Below, in pieces: positions 9,816-18,067 of a stretch of 64,000 nt of DNA. The first letter of the stretch is position 1; every line of letters begins with the position of its first letter. The notes beneath the pieces were generated by a model. The model saw nothing but the letters and a program-made list of their open reading frames with translations, ran no database searches and was not told the DNA's origin. The position numbers and the translations under genes are program-made. Source of the DNA: Paracidovorax wautersii (GTDB taxonomy: Bacteria > Pseudomonadota > Gammaproteobacteria > Burkholderiales > Burkholderiaceae_C); NCBI GenBank assembly GCA_009912175.1, contig WNDQ01000001.1, forward strand, positions 124,001 through 188,000, written 5' to 3'.

Positions 9816-11363
9816 ATGAAGAAATCCGCCGTCCTCACCCTCAGCGCCGTCGCCGCAGCCGCCCTGGCCTACGCGGGCGGCACCTGGTGGGCCGGCGAGC
9901 GCGCGCAGGCCATCTACGAACAGCAGGTCGCGCAACTGCAGCAGCGTTACCCGGGCCTGGCCGTGCTCGACCACCAGTACCAGCGCGGCTTCTGGCACTC
10001 CAGCTCGACCCTGGTGCTGCAATACGGCCGGCCCGACAGTACGGCGGGCGACACGACGGACAACGCCGCGGACCCGGCAGGCACGGCGCAGGAATCCGAG
10101 CCCGAGACCGGCGACCCCGCGCAGGCCGACGCCCACGCCAACCCGGACACCGAAGGCGAGGAGCAGGAAGACCCGCAAGCCGCCAGCGCGGATGACGGCG
10201 ACGAAGAGGAAGTGGCGACGCCGCTGTATTTCACGGTCGTGCTCAACGACCGCATCACGCACGGCCCGATCACCAGCCTGCGCTCGGTGGGTGCGGCCAG
10301 CGTCAACTCCACGCTCACGCTCGACGCGCGTTCCACGCCCGAGATCGCCGCCACGCTGGCCGGCAAGACCCTGGCCACGGCCAGAACCGACGTGGATTTT
10401 TCGGGCGACTTCAGCAGCGCCTTCCAGGGGCCCGAGCTGAGCTGGAACACCCCCGCGGGCGATGCCATACACTGGCTCGGCCTGCAGGGCACGCTGGCCA
10501 GCACGGGCGGCGCCGACAAGCTCAGCTACGAGCTCACCGCGCCCGGCCTGCAGGTGGACAACGCCGACGACGGCATGCACGTGGGCTTTTCGGGCCTGAG
10601 CCTGCGCGGCATCGACAAGGCCATGAACGCGCTGTGGGCGCTGTCGGGCCGCGACGAAGGCCAGATCGGCACGATCAGCATCAAGGCCGACGAAACCGCC
10701 GACGACGCCAAACCCTTCGAGCTGGCGCTGCAGAACGTGCAGTTCCAGCAGACCAACAAGACCTCGGGCGACCTGCTCGACGGCATGCTGCAGGTCACGG
10801 GCACCGGCACGGCCGGCGGCCTGCCCATCAATGGTTTTGAGCTGCGCACCTCGCTCACGCGGCTGCACGCGCCCACCTACCTGCGCATGGCCGAGCAGGT
10901 CGCGGGCCTGAGCTCGGACGACGCCGAGGGCGCGGCCGCCGTCATGCGCAGCCACCTGTCCGCGCTGCTGGCCTACAACCCCGAATACGCGCTCGACAAG
11001 TTCTCGCTGGACATCGACGGCGAGCATGGCGAAGCCTCCTACCGCCTGAGCATGCCCGGCGTCACGCCCGAAGAGCAGGAAGTGCCGCTGTCGCTGCTGG
11101 CCGTCAGCCGGCTCCAGCTCGAAGCCAGCGCCAACCTGCCCGTGAGCTGGCTCGAATGGATCGCGCGCGAATCGGCGCTGGACGACGGCGGCAACCTCAC
11201 ACCCGCGGGCGCCAAGGTGCTGCTCGACGAGCTCGTGCACCAGCGCCTGGTGCTGCGCGACGGCCCGCACCGCATCAAGACCCAGGTGCATTACGAAAAA
11301 GGCCGCCTGGAAGTCAACGGCAAGCCGTTGCGCGGCGGGCTGGGCGCTTTGGGCAATCTCTAG
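9816..11363 (+). CDS. DUF945 (YdgA-like) family protein with acidic insertion
   Basis: 515 residues. It starts with a short hydrophobic N-terminus (MKKSAVLTLSAVAAAALAYA) that could be a signal peptide or membrane anchor, then IYEQQVAQLQQRYPGLAVLD typical of the DUF945/YdgA family of envelope proteins. Roughly residues 75-132 form a low-complexity acidic stretch (TDNAADPAGTAQESEPETGD, GEEQEDPQAASADDGDEEE) that I do not associate with the family and that probably extends as a disordered loop. The role of the family is not known in detail. It lies 182 bp after trpE and 138 bp before metN, probably a separate transcript. Confidence 0.85.
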   Translation: MKKSAVLTLSAVAAAALAYAGGTWWAGERAQAIYEQQVAQLQQRYPGLAVLDHQYQRGFWHSSSTLVLQYGRPDSTAGDTTDNAADPAGTAQESEPETGDPAQADAHANPDTEGEEQEDPQAASADDGDEEEVATPLYFTVVLNDRITHGPITSLRSVGAASVNSTLTLDARSTPEIAATLAGKTLATARTDVDFSGDFSSAFQGPELSWNTPAGDAIHWLGLQGTLASTGGADKLSYELTAPGLQVDNADDGMHVGFSGLSLRGIDKAMNALWALSGRDEGQIGTISIKADETADDAKPFELALQNVQFQQTNKTSGDLLDGMLQVTGTGTAGGLPINGFELRTSLTRLHAPTYLRMAEQVAGLSSDDAEGAAAVMRSHLSALLAYNPEYALDKFSLDIDGEHGEASYRLSMPGVTPEEQEVPLSLLAVSRLQLEASANLPVSWLEWIARESALDDGGNLTPAGAKVLLDELVHQRLVLRDGPHRIKTQVHYEKGRLEVNGKPLRGGLGALGNL

Positions 11364-11501
11364 ATCGCCAGCACGCCCTGGCGGCCCGCGTCGGCACGAT
11401 CCGAATATTCATCCTCAGAAATATCACTTCGACCTCGAACACGGCTTTCGACAATCGGCTGTTCGCCTTTTCCCAGACCCTGGGCTGCCACCAGTTATCC
11501 G

Positions 11502-12508
11502 ATGACGCACATTTTCAGGCTGGAGAACGTCTCCAAGGCCTTCATCCGCTCTGGCCAGACGTTGCCAGCCCTGCGCGACGTCAACCTCGAGATTCCTCCG
11601 GATCCTTTTTCGGCATCGTCGGCACCTCGGGCGCGGGCAAGAGCACGCTGCTGCGGCTGCTGAACCTGCTGGAAACACCCAGCGCCGGCTCGATCTGGTT
11701 CGAGGGCCAGCCGATCCACGGCTTGTCGGGCGCTGCGCTGCGCGCCTACCGAAACAAGGTCTCGACGATCTTTCAGCACTTCAACCTGTTTCACGGCAAG
11801 ACCGTGCTGGAGAACATCGAGTTTCCCCTGGCCGTGCGCGGCGAGCCGCGCGCCGCCCGCCGCCAGAAAACCCAGGAGCTCATTGACCTCGTCGGCCTGC
11901 GCGGCCAGGAAAACGCCTATCCGTCGCAGCTCTCGGGCGGGCAGAAGCAGCGGGTCGGCATCGCGCGGGCGCTGGTCTCGAACGCGCAGGTGCTGCTGTG
12001 CGACGAGGCCACCAGCGCGCTCGACTCGGAGACCACGACCGTCATCCTCGATCTGCTGCTGTCGCTCAAGCGCCAGCTCAATCTGACCATCATCCTCATC
12101 ACGCACGCGTGGGACGTGGTGCGCTACGCGGCCGACTCGGTGACCCTGATCCAGGGCGGCCGCATCGTCGAGACCGGCAGCGTGCGCGAGTTGCTGCACG
12201 ACGCAGACTCCTACCTCGGCCGCCAGCTGCTGCCCGCGCCCGACCTGGGACGCGGCCCCGAACACGGCTGGATCCGCTACGACCTGCTGCTGGCCGACGT
12301 GCGCCAGCAAAGCACGATCTTTGCCGACGCCGCCAAACGCCTGGACGTCGCCAGCGCCGTGGTCTCCGGCGGCGTCGAGCGCCTGGGCGGCATCGAAGCC
12401 GCACGTTTCAAGGTCGACTTCGACCTGCGCGGCAAGGCACCCGGCGCGCTCGAAGCGCTGTCCTCCATCCTGCGCGAAAAGAGCATCGTGCTCGGCAAGG
12501 CGGCCTGA
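11502..12508 (+). pseudogene. metN: Methionine ABC transporter ATP-binding protein MetN, frameshifted
   Basis: The true start is ATG 11502 (MTHIFRLENVSKAFIRSGQ). The reading frame changes near 11600: the sequence reads cctccggatcc where one more G would give PPGSFFGIVGTSGAGKST in one frame. The track ORF from 11156 is in frame only after this point. Downstream everything is intact: Walker A GTSGAGKST, signature LSGGQKQRVGIARAL, Walker B VLLCDEATSALD, and the C-terminal ACT-like NIL domain that senses methionine. With one base restored the protein has about 335 residues, as usual. It energises MetI/MetQ methionine import. Its stop overlaps the metI start (TGATG). Sequencing error is as likely as a real mutation. 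Confidence 0.88.
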
Positions 12509-13176
12509 TGAACACACGCGACTGGACCCAATACATCCCCGACTTCTGGGAAGCGCTCGGCCAGACCCTCTACATGACCGCCTTCTCGGGTGTGCTGGTC
12601 ATCAGCTTCGGCATCGCCATCGGCCTGGCGCTGTATCTGACGGCGCCCAACTCATGGAGCCCACGCCCCGTGGTCTACCACGTGCTCAACACGATCGTGA
12701 ACATCGGGCGCTCGATCCCGTTCATCATCATGATCGTCATCCTCATTCCCGCGACGCGGCTGATCGTCGGCACGCCGCTGGGCCCGGCCGCGGCGCTGGT
12801 CCCGCTGACGGTGGGGTTCACGCCCTTCTTCTCGCGCCTGATCGAGTCCAACCTGCGCGAACTCGACCAGGGCCGGATCGAGGCGGCCCGCGTCATCGGC
12901 GTGACGACACCGCAGTTCATCTTTCGCATCCTGCTGCCCGAATCCCTGTCCGGCATCATCGGCTCGGCCACCATCATCCTGGTCGGCCTGGTCGAGGGCA
13001 CCGCCGTGGCCGGCGCCATCGGCGCGGGCGGCGTGGGCGACTTCGCGCTCACCTATGGCTACCAGCGCTGGTTCACCGAATTGATCGTGGTCGCCGTCAT
13101 CGCCATGGTGCTCATCGTGCAGGCCATCCAGATCACCGGCGACACCTGGGTGCGCCTGCGCAAACACAAACGCTAG
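12508..13176 (+). CDS. metI: Methionine ABC transporter permease MetI
   Basis: 222 residues starting at ATG 12508, which shares its A with the metN stop, so the two are translationally coupled. It is an inner-membrane protein with about five to six hydrophobic segments (TAFSGVLVISFGIAIGLALY, IPFIIMIVILIPATRLIVG). The coupling-helix (EAA-loop) region that docks to MetN reads ESNLRELDQGRIEAARVIGV. The family transports D- and L-methionine. It is intact even though the upstream metN is frameshifted. Confidence 0.95.
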   Translation: MNTRDWTQYIPDFWEALGQTLYMTAFSGVLVISFGIAIGLALYLTAPNSWSPRPVVYHVLNTIVNIGRSIPFIIMIVILIPATRLIVGTPLGPAAALVPLTVGFTPFFSRLIESNLRELDQGRIEAARVIGVTTPQFIFRILLPESLSGIIGSATIILVGLVEGTAVAGAIGAGGVGDFALTYGYQRWFTELIVVAVIAMVLIVQAIQITGDTWVRLRKHKR

Positions 13177-13216
13177 GCCACTGCGCCTGCGCCTTCGTCC
13201 GATTTCTTTTGTCTGC

Positions 13217-14128
13217 ATGGAAAGACGCCTCATGTCGCTCAACGCCCCCATCGCCCCCACAGCCCGACGCAAGACCCTGCACACGATCCTGACCCTGTGC
13301 GTCGCCGCGCTCACCAGCGGCTTTGCCGGCACCGCCACAGCGGCCGACACCCGCGTGCCCAGCGAGCCGCTGCGGGTCTACGTGACCCCGACACCGCAAG
13401 GCGACATCCTGCGCTACGTGCAGAAGCTCGCCGATGCGGACAAGAGCGGCCTCAAGCTCAAGGTCATCGAAAGCAACCAGGGGCTGGACGTCAACCAGTT
13501 GCTGCTCAAGGGCGACATCGACGCCAACCTGTTCCAGCACCAGCCCTATTTCGTTTCGTGGATCGCCGCCCACCCCGAAGGCAAGGACAAGCTGGTCAAC
13601 GCCGCCACCCTGCTGGTCAACGTGTTCGGCCTGTATTCCTCCAAGTACAAGTCGATCAAGGACATCCCGGACGGCGCCTCCTTCCTGGTGCCCAACGAGC
13701 AGACCAACCTGCCGCGCGCCCTGTTCATCCTGCAAAACGCGGGGCTGCTCACGCTCAACTACCCGAAGTCCGACGGCTCCGCCGCCGCGCGGGCCATCGA
13801 CGAGAAAACCATCGCGGCCAACCCCCGCAACTTCAAGTTCATCCCGACCGAAACACGTTTGCGCGCCAAGGCCCTGCCGGATGTGCAAGCGTCGTTCATC
13901 AACGGCGACATCGCGCTCACGCACGACATCGACCCACGCTCGGCGCTCGCGCTGGAAGACAAGGCCGGCAATCCCTACGCCAACGTGCTGACGACGCGCA
14001 GCGACCTGGTGCAAGACCCGCGCGTGCAGGCCCTTGTGAACTACCTCACCGGCGAGTCGGTGGCCCGGTTCATCAACGACAACTACAAGGGCTTCGTGGC
14101 ACCGGTCCAGCAGCGGCTGATTCCTTGA
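13217..14128 (+). CDS. metQ: MetQ/NlpA-family methionine-binding protein
   Basis: 303 residues with start at 13217; MSLNAPI at 13232 is an alternative. The signal peptide ends around GFAGTATAADT. No lipobox is visible: the one Cys in the leader is preceded by Leu-Thr-Leu, so this looks like a soluble periplasmic form rather than the classical lipoprotein. Family sequence is clear: NQGLDVNQLLLKGDIDANLF, HQPYFVSWIAAHPEGKDKLV, ALPDVQASFINGDIALTHDI. It follows metI by 40 bp and completes the metNIQ importer. Confidence 0.93.
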   Translation: MERRLMSLNAPIAPTARRKTLHTILTLCVAALTSGFAGTATAADTRVPSEPLRVYVTPTPQGDILRYVQKLADADKSGLKLKVIESNQGLDVNQLLLKGDIDANLFQHQPYFVSWIAAHPEGKDKLVNAATLLVNVFGLYSSKYKSIKDIPDGASFLVPNEQTNLPRALFILQNAGLLTLNYPKSDGSAAARAIDEKTIAANPRNFKFIPTETRLRAKALPDVQASFINGDIALTHDIDPRSALALEDKAGNPYANVLTTRSDLVQDPRVQALVNYLTGESVARFINDNYKGFVAPVQQRLIP

Positions 14129-14167
14129 ACGGGCCGTGCACACCCGTGAAAAGACTTTGAACAGGTT

Positions 14168-14184
14168 CTTAAGCCCAACCTAAG
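14168..14184 (+). promoter_or_regulatory. Candidate PmrA/QseB-type box upstream of the ABC transporter
   Basis: CTTAAG, five bases, CCTAAG: one mismatch to the direct repeat YTTAAK-N5-YTTAAK known for PmrA/QseB response regulators. It sits 72 bp before the GTG start at 14257, with a weak -10-like AGAATA about 10 bp downstream of the box. The left half also belongs to a short sequence that recurs elsewhere in the window, which lowers the confidence. Confidence 0.35.
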
Positions 14185-14256
14185 TCCGGCACGTCCAGAA
14201 TAGGCCGCCGGTCTGCGGTTCGCAGGCGCCGGCGCATCGGCAACAACGAACTTTGG

Positions 14257-16050
14257 GTGGACATGGACTGGCATACCGAAATCGGCCACAGCGCACTGTG
14301 GTTGCTGCAGGCTTATCTGATCACGTGCGCGGGCTCCGCCGCCATGGTGGCGCTGGCGGTGCGTGGCACGCGCTGGGGGCATCAGTTCTGGCGGCTGGGC
14401 GCGGGTTATCTGGATCCGCGGCGCGACTGGCGCCCGCTGGTGTCGCTGGCGCTGCTGCTGTTCTTTGCGCTGTTCGCGGTGCGGCTGTCGGTGCTGTTTT
14501 CCTTCTGGTACAACGGCTTTTACAGCGCGCTGCAGGCACTGGACGTCAAGGCCTTCTGGTTCCTGATCGGCATCTTCGCCGTGCTGGCGGCGGTGCACGT
14601 GGGCAGCACGCTGCTCAACGCATACATCGGCCAGGCCTTCGACATCCGCTGGCGTGTGTGGCTCAACGAGCGTCTGACCAGCGACTGGCTGGCCGGCCAG
14701 GCCTATTACCGCGAGCAGTTCCTCGAAGGCAACGCGGCCATGGACAACCCGGACCAGCGGATCGAGCGCGACATCGCGGCCTTCACCACGGGCTCGCGCA
14801 CGCTGGCCATCGGCGCGGTCGGCTCCGTGGTTTCGCTGGTCGCCTTCACGGGCATTCTGTGGTCGCTGTCGGCGCCGCTGGCCGTCGCGGGCATCGAGGT
14901 GCCGCGCGCCATGGTGTTCCTGGTCTACCTCTACGTGATCGTGGCCACCGTGTTTGCCTTCTGGATCGGGCGGCCGCTGATCCGGCTGAACTTCCTGTCC
15001 GAAAAACTCAGCGCCAACTTCCGCTACGCGCTCATGCGGCTGCGCGAGTACGCCGAGAACATCGCCTTCTACCGGGGCGCGGCCATCGAGCGCCGCCAGC
15101 TCGACGGCCGCTTCGGCGCGGTCATCGCCAATGCCTGGGCGCTGGTGTTCCGGGGCCTGAAATTCGACGGCTACAACCTGGGCGTGAGCCAGGTCGCCGT
15201 GGTCTTTCCCTTCATCCTGCAGGCGCCGCGTTTCTTCAGCGGCGCGATCAAGCTGGGTGACGTGATGCAGACCTCGCAGGCCTTCGGCCAGGTGCAGGAT
15301 GCGCTGTCGTTCTTCCGCACGTCCTACGACACGTTTGCACAGTACCGCGCGGTGCTGGACCGCCTGACCGGCTTTCTCGATGCCACGCGGGACGCGCGCG
15401 CGCTGCCGACGATCGCCACCGAGCCGCTGGCCGATGCCCTGCAGATCACCGCGCTGCAGGCCCGCCGCCCCGACGGCCAGCCGCTGGTGCAAGACCTGTC
15501 GCTGGCACTGCAACCGGGCCAGGCGCTGCTCATCAAAGGCCCCTCGGGCTGCGGCAAAACGACCTTGCTGCGCGCGCTGGCCGGCCTGTGGCCGCATGCC
15601 GAAGGCACGGTGCGGCACCCCGAGGGCGCGCAGACGCTGTTCCTGTCGCAGCGCCCCTACCTGCCGCTGGGCAGCCTGCGCGCGGCGTTGGCCTACCCGG
15701 GCGAGCCCGCGCCCGGCGACGACGCGCGCATCCACGCCGTGCTGGCGCGCGTCAGCCTGGGCCACCTGGCCGAGCGGCTGGACCTGGCCACCGACTGGTC
15801 GCGCATCCTGTCGATCGGCGAACAGCAACGGCTGGCCTTTGCCCGCGTGCTGTTCAACCAGCCGCGCCTGGTCTTCCTCGACGAGGCCACATCAGCCACC
15901 GACGAGGGCCTGGAGCACCAGCTCTACACGCTGCTGCGCGGTGAGCTGCCGCAGGCCATGCTGGTGAGCATCGGCCACCGCAGCACGCTCGACGCCTTCC
16001 ACGACCGCCAGCTCGTGCTCGACGGGCAAGGCGGCTGGGCGCTGCGTTGA
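14257..16050 (+). CDS. ABC transporter, fused permease/ATPase of the SbmA/BacA-YddA type
   Basis: 597 residues. The start is GTG 14257 or ATG 14263. The N-terminal half is the SbmA/BacA-like membrane domain with about six to eight hydrophobic segments (VSLALLLFFALFAVRLSVLF, ALDVKAFWFLIGIFAVLAAV) and the typical RWRVWLNERLTSDWLAGQAYY and NPDQRIERDI. The C-terminal half is the ATPase: Walker A GPSGCGKTT, signature LSIGEQQRLAFAR, Walker B LVFLDEATSA, switch His in IGHRST. Relatives move peptides, vitamin B12-like molecules or fatty acyl chains; the substrate here is unknown. It follows metQ by 128 bp with its own control region. Confidence 0.92.
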   Translation: MDMDWHTEIGHSALWLLQAYLITCAGSAAMVALAVRGTRWGHQFWRLGAGYLDPRRDWRPLVSLALLLFFALFAVRLSVLFSFWYNGFYSALQALDVKAFWFLIGIFAVLAAVHVGSTLLNAYIGQAFDIRWRVWLNERLTSDWLAGQAYYREQFLEGNAAMDNPDQRIERDIAAFTTGSRTLAIGAVGSVVSLVAFTGILWSLSAPLAVAGIEVPRAMVFLVYLYVIVATVFAFWIGRPLIRLNFLSEKLSANFRYALMRLREYAENIAFYRGAAIERRQLDGRFGAVIANAWALVFRGLKFDGYNLGVSQVAVVFPFILQAPRFFSGAIKLGDVMQTSQAFGQVQDALSFFRTSYDTFAQYRAVLDRLTGFLDATRDARALPTIATEPLADALQITALQARRPDGQPLVQDLSLALQPGQALLIKGPSGCGKTTLLRALAGLWPHAEGTVRHPEGAQTLFLSQRPYLPLGSLRAALAYPGEPAPGDDARIHAVLARVSLGHLAERLDLATDWSRILSIGEQQRLAFARVLFNQPRLVFLDEATSATDEGLEHQLYTLLRGELPQAMLVSIGHRSTLDAFHDRQLVLDGQGGWALR

Positions 16051-16061
16051 GAGCCTGTTCG

Positions 16062-16081
16062 CGGCCTGATCAATCAGGCCG
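16062..16081. terminator. Hairpin between convergent genes, possible bidirectional terminator
   Basis: CGGCCTGAT-CA-ATCAGGCCG, a perfect 9-bp stem, lies between the ABC transporter stop (16050) and includes the stop codon of the convergent Bug gene (16070). There is no T-run on either side, so intrinsic termination is uncertain. Confidence 0.35.
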
Positions 16082-17080
16082 GATGTTCATTTCCCGGATG
16101 ACGGTGCCGTACTTGTCGAGCTCCTGGCGCGTGAAGACGGCCAGTTGCTCGGCACTGCCGTGCGCGGGCGTGATGGCGAACTGCTGCAGTCGCTCGTTCA
16201 CATCGGGCATCTGCATGACCTTGGCCAGCGCGTCGCCCAGCTTGCGCAGCACGGGCGCCGGCGTCTTGGCGCGCGTGTAGAGCGCGTACCAGGCATCGAC
16301 CTGGAAGTTCTTGTAGCCCGCCTCGGCAAAGGTCGGCACGTCGGGCAGCTCGGCCAGGCGCGTGGGCGCGGCCACCGCCAGCGCGCGCGCCTTGCCGCCA
16401 CGGGTCAGCGGCAAGGCGCTGGTGCTGGTGTCGAAGATCACGTCCAGCCGGCCGGCGATCAGGTCGAGCGTGTGGGCGTTGCCGCCCTTGTAGGGCACGT
16501 GCGTCATCTCGACCCCGGCCGCGCGGCCGAACAAAGCGCCGGCCAGGTGCAGCGGCGAGCCATTGCCGGCCGAGCCATACATCACCTGGCCCGGCGTCTT
16601 GCGCGCCTGCTCGACCACGGCGGCCAGGCTGGTGTAGCGCGAGTCGGTGCCGACGGTGGCGATGATGGGCGCCTTGCCGATCAGCCCCAGCGGCGCAAAG
16701 TCGGCCACCGGGTCGTAGCCCGCGACCTTGTAGCCCAGCAAGTTGGGCGTGACCGCGTGGCTGGCCAGCGAACCCAGCACCAGCGTGTAGCCGTCGGACG
16801 GCGCCCGGGCCGCCATGGCGGTGCCAATGGCCGTACCCGCGCCGGGGCGGTTGTCGACCACCACGGCCTGGCCCAGCACCTCGGCCATCTTCTGGCCGAT
16901 CAGCCGCCCGACCGCGTCGTTGGCGCCGCCGGCCGGGTACGGCACGATCAGCGTGAGGTTGCGCGAGGGGAAATCGTCCTGGGCCTGGGCGGCGGGCGCC
17001 AGCGTTCCCAGCAGGGCCAGGGCCGCGGCGGCCAGGCAGCCGCGCCGGCGCAGGGCGCCCCCGGTGAAGGGCAATGTCAT
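16070..17080 (-). CDS. Bug/TctC-family tripartite tricarboxylate transporter substrate-binding protein
   Basis: About 336 residues from ATG 17080 (MTLPFTGGALRRRG), chosen over the track start because GGAG precedes it and a signal peptide follows (GCLAAAALALLGTLAPAAQA). Core motifs of the Bug family are present: NLTLIVPYPAGGANDAVGRL, VVVDNRPGAGTAIGTAMAAR, DFAPLGLIGKAPIIA and HVPYKGGNAHTLDLIAGRLD. These are periplasmic binders of carboxylates and related compounds. No TctA/TctB membrane genes are adjacent, which is common for orphan Bug genes in Burkholderiales. It is divergent from the DeoR gene. Confidence 0.93.
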   Translation of the reverse strand: MTLPFTGGALRRRGCLAAAALALLGTLAPAAQAQDDFPSRNLTLIVPYPAGGANDAVGRLIGQKMAEVLGQAVVVDNRPGAGTAIGTAMAARAPSDGYTLVLGSLASHAVTPNLLGYKVAGYDPVADFAPLGLIGKAPIIATVGTDSRYTSLAAVVEQARKTPGQVMYGSAGNGSPLHLAGALFGRAAGVEMTHVPYKGGNAHTLDLIAGRLDVIFDTSTSALPLTRGGKARALAVAAPTRLAELPDVPTFAEAGYKNFQVDAWYALYTRAKTPAPVLRKLGDALAKVMQMPDVNERLQQFAITPAHGSAEQLAVFTRQELDKYGTVIREMNIRPD

Positions 17081-17137
17081 GGTGTCTGTCTCCGGTGAGT
17101 CGTAGTAGGCTTGCGCTGGCGCGGACCGATGCCACAA

Positions 17138-17165
17138 TCTTTCACAAACAACCAAATTCTTTCAC
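17138..17165. repeat. Direct repeat TCTTTCAC, candidate DeoR operator
   Basis: Two identical octamers TCTTTCAC at 17138-17145 and 17158-17165 are spaced 20 bp start to start, two helical turns. They lie in the gap between the divergent Bug and DeoR genes. A regulator binding here could control both. Inference only. Confidence 0.35.
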
Positions 17166-17239
17166 CATGCCTTTGATCAAGCCAGACATTTGTCCGATAA
17201 ACCGGTGAAAACCCCTACCAATTTCTCTCAAAAACGCGC

Positions 17240-18055
17240 ATGAACAAGCCCACCCGAAGCGTCCAGCCCACGGCGCTGCTGCCCGCGCAGCGGCGCGACC
17301 GCATCGTGGCCTTCTTGCAGCGGCACGGCGCGGTGACGCTGCAGCAGCTCGCGCAGGCGCTGGAGGTGTCGCTGTCGACCTTGCGGCGCGACCTCGACGG
17401 CCTGGAGGCCGAGGGCATCCTGTCGCGCACCCATGGCGGCGCGCTGCTGCGCCAGCCGCAGTACAGCACTTTCGAGCCCGACCCGAGCGCGGCATCAGCC
17501 CTTTCGCCTCAAGAAAAACGCGCCATCGGCGTGGCCGCGGCGGCCGGCCTGCGGCCCGGGCAGAGCGTGATCTTCGACAGCGGCAGCACCGTGCTGGAGG
17601 CCGCGCGCGCGGCGGTCGAGCGCAACCTGCCGCTGGTGGCCGTCACCAACGACCTGGCCATCGCCCAGGTGCTGGGCACGAGCGCCGCCATCCGCGTGCA
17701 CGTGCTGGGCGGCCAGTTGCGGCCCGGCAGCCATACGCTCACGGGCCCCGGCATGATCGAGCAGGCGCACGCGCTGCGCGCCGACGTGGTGCTGCTGGGC
17801 GCGCATGCGGTGACCGACGGTGTGCTGTCGGAGACCGACGCCGACGTGGCCGCCGTCAAACGCGCTTTTGTGGCGGCAGCGGCCGAGCGGCGGCTGCTGG
17901 TGGATGCCAGCAAGTTCCGCCCGCGCGCCTTCATGCAGGTGTGCGAGATCACGGCCTTCGACGAGGTGATCTCGGACCAGGGCCTGCCCCCCGGCCAGGC
18001 CGAGGCACTGCGCGAGCTGGACCTCGCGCTCACGCTGGTGCACGCGGGCGGCTGA
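17240..18055 (+). CDS. DeoR/GlpR-family transcriptional regulator
   Basis: 271 residues, slightly longer than the usual 250-260. The N-terminal helix-turn-helix is clear (RDRIVAFLQRHGAVTLQQLA, EVSLSTLRRDLDGLEAEGIL, then THGGALL). The C-terminal sugar-phosphate-sensing domain has the expected IFDSGSTVLEAARA and VLLGAHAVTDGVLSETDADV. Members usually repress sugar or polyol catabolic genes and respond to a phosphorylated sugar. Here the neighbour is a Bug binding protein, so the regulated pathway is unclear. It converges on gshB with 12 bp between stops. Confidence 0.93.
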   Translation: MNKPTRSVQPTALLPAQRRDRIVAFLQRHGAVTLQQLAQALEVSLSTLRRDLDGLEAEGILSRTHGGALLRQPQYSTFEPDPSAASALSPQEKRAIGVAAAAGLRPGQSVIFDSGSTVLEAARAAVERNLPLVAVTNDLAIAQVLGTSAAIRVHVLGGQLRPGSHTLTGPGMIEQAHALRADVVLLGAHAVTDGVLSETDADVAAVKRAFVAAAAERRLLVDASKFRPRAFMQVCEITAFDEVISDQGLPPGQAEALRELDLALTLVHAGG

Positions 18056-18067
18056 CCCCAGAGCCTG

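Noticed and set aside
11364-11501. SAM or methionine riboswitch before metN
   Set aside because: The 138-bp leader is short and shows no conserved SAM-riboswitch core or terminator/antiterminator pair that I can recognise.
11156-11600. N-terminal 148 residues of the track ORF 11156-12508
   Set aside because: This part is out of frame with MetN and overlaps the end of the DUF945 gene. The true MetN start is at 11502 in another frame.
11598-11603. Programmed ribosomal frameshift in metN
   Set aside because: There is no slippery heptamer, stimulatory hairpin or upstream SD-like signal in a suitable place, and MetN is not known to use frameshifting.
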